Shown in pieces: positions 31,672 through 35,091 of a stretch of DNA of 35,091 nucleotides (position 1 is the stretch's first letter; every line of letters starts with the position of its first letter). The DNA lies in assembly GCA_009841605.1 (NCBI GenBank), contig VXLM01000012.1, forward strand, positions 1 through 35,091, given 5' to 3'. A program made the position numbers and the translations under genes. Below the pieces are notes generated by a model. The model did not search any database and had not been told where the DNA came from. It saw only the letters and a program-made list of their open reading frames with translations. The DNA is from Dehalococcoidia bacterium. Lineage in GTDB: Bacteria; Chloroflexota; Dehalococcoidia; Lucifugimonadales; VXLM01.

Positions 31672-34600
31672 ATGCCATCCAACAAGCCGAACAAAGTTCT
31701 CGTGATAGGCTCCGGGCCCATCGTGATAGGGCAGGCGGCGGAGTTCGACTACGCCGGGACTCAGGCGTGCAAGGCGCTGCGTGAAGAGGGCGTGACCACC
31801 GTCCTCGTCAACTCCAATCCGGCCACGATCATGACGGACGAGGACATCGCTGACGTCGTGTACATCGAGCCGCTGACCGTAGAGGTGGTCGAGCGGATCA
31901 TCGCACGGGAAAAGCCGGACGGGTTGCTCCCGACACTCGGCGGACAGACCGGCCTGAATCTGGCCGTCGATCTCGCCGACGCCGGGATCATTGACAAGTA
32001 CAACGTCCGGCTGCTCGGCACGCCGCTGGACTCGATTCGGAAGGCGGAGGACCGCGATCTGTTCCGTCAACTGCTGCTGGATATCGGCGAACCGGTTCCG
32101 CCGAGCCAGACCGTTGGTTCGATGGACGAGGCGCAGGCGGCGCTGGAGGAACTGGGGCTACCTCTGGTCGTTCGGCCGGCTTACACGCTCGGAGGTACGG
32201 GAGGCGGTATCGCCAACACGCTCGATGAGTTCGAGCGCATCGTCGGATCGGGTCTGGCGGCAAGCCCCATCAGCCAGGTGCTCATAGAAAAATCCCTCGT
32301 CGGATGGAAAGAGCTGGAGTACGAGGTGATGCGCGACGGGGCCGACAACTGCATCACCGTGTGCAATATGGAGAACATCGACCCGATGGGGGCGCACACG
32401 GGGGACAGTATCGTCGTCGCGCCCAGCCAGACGCTCTCCGACAAGGAGTACCAGATGCTCAGGTCGGCTGGGCTGAAGATCATCCGGGCGCTCGGCATCG
32501 AGGGTGGGTGCAACATTCAGTTCGCCCTCGAACCGGGAGACGTGGTCGGGGCTACCCTGCCAGACGGCGGCAGGCAGGAAAGCTCGTACTACGTGATCGA
32601 GGTGAATCCGCGGGTCAGTCGCAGTTCCGCGCTCGCCAGCAAGGCAACGGGATATCCGATTGCCCGCGTTGCGGCGAAGATCGCTACGGGCAAGCGACTG
32701 GATGAGATACCCAACGCGGTGACGGAGAAGACCGTTGCGGCCTTTGAACCGGCCCTCGACTACTGCGTGGTCAAGATTCCGCGCTGGCCGTTCGACAAGT
32801 TCCCCAGCGGCGACCGCACTGTCACGACGCAGATGAAGGCCACCGGCGAAGTCATGGCCGTCGACCGGTCCTTCGAGGCGGCGTTCCAGAAGGCCGTCCG
32901 ATCCCTGGAGATCACGGGACGCTCTATCTTATGGGAGGCATCGGCTTGGCCCCAGGACCTCGATAGCTGGGAGACGAGCCTGCCTCTCCATCCGAACGAC
33001 GAACGGCTGTGGGCCTTGCTGTTCGCACTGCGTCGCGGCGTCACGCCGGAAGCGCTGTCGCGTGTAACCGGCATCGATCCATGGTTTACCCGCGCGTTCG
33101 AGAATATCGTTCTGATGGAGGCGCGACTTCTGGGTGAGACGCTGACGCATGACCTCCTCTGGCAGTCCAAGCGGCTCGGCTTCGGCGACGACAGAATCGG
33201 GCTGCTAACGGACAGGACTCATGAACAGGTGCGCGCTCTCCGGCGGCAGTGGGACATCCGGCCCGTCTACAAGATGGTCGATACGTGCGCGGCTGAGTTC
33301 GAGGCACAGACGCCGTACTTCTACAGCACCTACGAGCAGGAGAACGAGGCGGAACCGATAACGGCTTCGAAGGCCGTAGTGGTGGGGAGCGGACCCATAC
33401 GCATTGGACAGGGAATCGAGTTCGACTACTGCTCCGTTCACGCGGCTTGGGCGCTGCAACGGGAGGGCATCAAGAGCATCCTCGTCAACTCCAACCCGGA
33501 GACGGTGTCGACCGACTTCGACACGAGCGACCGCCTCTACTTCGAGCCGCTCGACGAGGAGAGCGTCCGCGACATCATCGAGAACGAGGTGTGGGAACAC
33601 GAAGCGGAGGATGCCGGCGGTACCGACAGCGCGGTCCCGCCGACGGTCGTGCAGTTTGGAGGCCAGACGGCGATCAACCTCTCGCAGGTGCTCGACCAGG
33701 CCAAGCTGCCGATCCTCGGCTCGACGGCGGGTTCCATCGACACGGCATCCGACAGGCACCTCTTCGAGGAGTTCCTGGCGCGGATCGGAATACCAAACCC
33801 GCCGGGAGCGGCAGTCTCGACTGTCGAGCAGGCTCTGAGCGTTGCCCAGGAGATCGGGTACCCCGTCCTCGTGAGGCCGTCGTACGTGCTGGGCGGACGG
33901 GCTATGGAGATCGTTCAGAACGCCACGGAGCTTTTGAAGTTCTGGTCGCAGGCAGTGTCCGCGGCGGAGGGCAGGCGTGTTCTCATCGACAAGTACTTCG
34001 AGGGCCGAGAGGTGGAGGTCGATGCGGTGTGCGACGGCGAAACGGTGCTGGTGCCCGGCATCATGGAGCACGTCGAGCGGGCTGGTGTCCACAGCGGCGA
34101 CTCGACGGCGATCTATCCGGGCCTCACGCTCTCTGAGGAAGAGGTCGACACCGTCGTCGACTACACGCGGCGAATCGGCCTGGCGCTGGACGTGCGGGGA
34201 CTGATGAACATCCAGTACGTCGTCGTAGGGGGAGACGCCTACCGGACGCCGACCCGTCCGAATTCAGGCAACGGCGCGGGCGACGACTCACAGAGGCCAC
34301 CCGGAACGCAGGTATACGTTATCGAGGTCAATCCTCGCTCCAGCAGGACGATCCCGTTTATCTCGAAGGTGACGGGAGTGCCGATGGTGCGTCTGGCGGT
34401 CAACGCCATGACCGGGAAGACGCTCAAGGAGCAGGGGTACGAGGGCGGTCTTTGGAAGCGGCAGAAGCTCGTGGCGATCAAGGCGCCCGTGTTCTCGATG
34501 TCGAAGCTCGTGGGGGTTGATTCCTACCTCGGCCCGGAGATGAAGTCCACCGGCGAGGTGATGGGGATCGACACCGAGTTCCGTCCCGCGTTGGCAAAGG

Positions 34601-35031
34601 CGCTGATGGCGGCGGGAATGATGCTTCCGCCGAAGGGAGCCATCCTGCTCAGCATCGCGGACCGGCACAAGGCGGACGCCGTCACACTGGTCAAGGACCT
34701 AGCCGAGCAGGACTACTCGATCTATGCCACCAACGGCACCGCCACCATGATCCGGGCGTTGGGCATCGACGTGACGACTGTGTCCAAGGCGCACGAGCCC
34801 GGACATCCGAACACCGTCGACATCGTGGCCGATGGGACCGTGCAGGCGGCGGTGAATACCGTGACGGGAGATCGCACGACGCTAGAGGACGGGTTCGAGA
34901 TCAGGCGGGCGGCAGCCGAGGTCCGGATTCCCTGCTTCACTTCGCTGGATACCGCGCGGGCGGCGGTGGAGAGCCTCGCGGCGGGTCAGGGCGGCTACAG
35001 CGTGAAGCCTCTGCCGGAGTACCGGGCGTAG
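31672..35031 (+). CDS. carB: Carbamoyl-phosphate synthase large subunit
   Basis: This subunit makes carbamoyl phosphate from bicarbonate, ammonia and two ATP. From ATG 31672 it has 1119 residues, somewhat longer than the usual 1070-1080. Two homologous ATP-grasp halves are visible. The first has [30 protein letters not shown] and [20 protein letters not shown]. The second has [29 protein letters not shown] and [15 protein letters not shown]. An MGS-like allosteric domain closes it (about 960-1119, with [14 protein letters not shown]). Extra length lies in linkers of the second half, near 33610-33640 and 34245-34310 (a [16 protein letters not shown] loop). The frame is open upstream to 31597, overlapping the HAD gene, but CarB similarity begins after ATG 31672. 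Confidence 0.96.
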   Translation: MPSNKPNKVLVIGSGPIVIGQAAEFDYAGTQACKALREEGVTTVLVNSNPATIMTDEDIADVVYIEPLTVEVVERIIAREKPDGLLPTLGGQTGLNLAVDLADAGIIDKYNVRLLGTPLDSIRKAEDRDLFRQLLLDIGEPVPPSQTVGSMDEAQAALEELGLPLVVRPAYTLGGTGGGIANTLDEFERIVGSGLAASPISQVLIEKSLVGWKELEYEVMRDGADNCITVCNMENIDPMGAHTGDSIVVAPSQTLSDKEYQMLRSAGLKIIRALGIEGGCNIQFALEPGDVVGATLPDGGRQESSYYVIEVNPRVSRSSALASKATGYPIARVAAKIATGKRLDEIPNAVTEKTVAAFEPALDYCVVKIPRWPFDKFPSGDRTVTTQMKATGEVMAVDRSFEAAFQKAVRSLEITGRSILWEASAWPQDLDSWETSLPLHPNDERLWALLFALRRGVTPEALSRVTGIDPWFTRAFENIVLMEARLLGETLTHDLLWQSKRLGFGDDRIGLLTDRTHEQVRALRRQWDIRPVYKMVDTCAAEFEAQTPYFYSTYEQENEAEPITASKAVVVGSGPIRIGQGIEFDYCSVHAAWALQREGIKSILVNSNPETVSTDFDTSDRLYFEPLDEESVRDIIENEVWEHEAEDAGGTDSAVPPTVVQFGGQTAINLSQVLDQAKLPILGSTAGSIDTASDRHLFEEFLARIGIPNPPGAAVSTVEQALSVAQEIGYPVLVRPSYVLGGRAMEIVQNATELLKFWSQAVSAAEGRRVLIDKYFEGREVEVDAVCDGETVLVPGIMEHVERAGVHSGDSTAIYPGLTLSEEEVDTVVDYTRRIGLALDVRGLMNIQYVVVGGDAYRTPTRPNSGNGAGDDSQRPPGTQVYVIEVNPRSSRTIPFISKVTGVPMVRLAVNAMTGKTLKEQGYEGGLWKRQKLVAIKAPVFSMSKLVGVDSYLGPEMKSTGEVMGIDTEFRPALAKALMAAGMMLPPKGAILLSIADRHKADAVTLVKDLAEQDYSIYATNGTATMIRALGIDVTTVSKAHEPGHPNTVDIVADGTVQAAVNTVTGDRTTLEDGFEIRRAAAEVRIPCFTSLDTARAAVESLAAGQGGYSVKPLPEYRA

Positions 35032-35091
35032 GGAGGGGAATTCTCACCGCAGAGGACGCAGAGACCACAGAGGGTAAGGCGTGGATTCCCG
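35032..35091. repeat. Fragment of a CCGCAGAGGACGCAGAG-type intergenic repeat
   Basis: After carB the DNA reads CACCGCAGAGGACGCAGAG and then CCACAGAGG, a repeating CGCAGAG unit common in intergenic repeats of environmental bacteria. It is cut by the window end. No terminator is visible before the edge. Confidence 0.4.

Overview
The window looks like a chromosomal segment of a GC-rich, uncultured bacterium, most plausibly a Chloroflexota (SAR202/Dehalococcoidia-like) member. This is inferred from the UPF0182 membrane protein inside an arginine operon, the hybrid kinase with an OmpR-type output domain, a small GDD-rich lipoprotein, a PyrR-attenuated pyr/car operon and hairpin intergenic repeats. 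No rRNA or marker gene fixes the taxon.

Region 1 (1-13592) is an accessory RiPP locus of the NHLP/NHLM (nitrile-hydratase-like leader peptide) type. All biosynthetic genes are on the minus strand in two apparent units. The upstream unit (about 11038 to 6939) holds a frameshifted precursor, three intact precursors, a protein of unknown family and a flavin oxidase with a cytokinin-dehydrogenase-like covalent-FAD motif. The downstream unit (6725 to beyond position 1) holds another precursor, a decayed precursor ghost, and the export triad: HlyD adaptor, C39-peptidase ABC transporter, and a second NHLM ABC transporter cut by the window edge. The predicted cores after the GG/AG sites contain no cysteine and few Ser/Thr, but each has Trp or Tyr. 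No LanM, YcaO or radical SAM enzyme is visible, although the cluster runs off the left edge. A 27-bp element with 24 identities lies upstream of both units, and TGTRAC-type repeats sit beside both copies. A divergent hybrid histidine kinase/response regulator with a DNA-binding domain (11199-13592) is the obvious candidate regulator.

Region 2 (13626-15000) has a small lipoprotein, two tandem tRNA-Ser genes (GGA and CGA) and a VOC-fold protein. Region 3 (15070-23040, minus strand) is a probable operon running argJ, two-TM protein, argB, UPF0182 protein, argD, acyltransferase-3 membrane protein. Region 4 (23041-25600) is repeat-rich intergenic DNA around a D-2-hydroxyacid dehydrogenase.

Region 5 (25600-35031, plus strand) is pyrimidine biosynthesis: a PyrR-type attenuator, then pyrR, pyrB, a Nudix hydrolase, pyrC, carA, a VapBC-type toxin-antitoxin pair, a HAD hydrolase and carB. 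The genes from pyrR to pyrC overlap or nearly abut, and the toxin-antitoxin/HAD block separates carA from carB.
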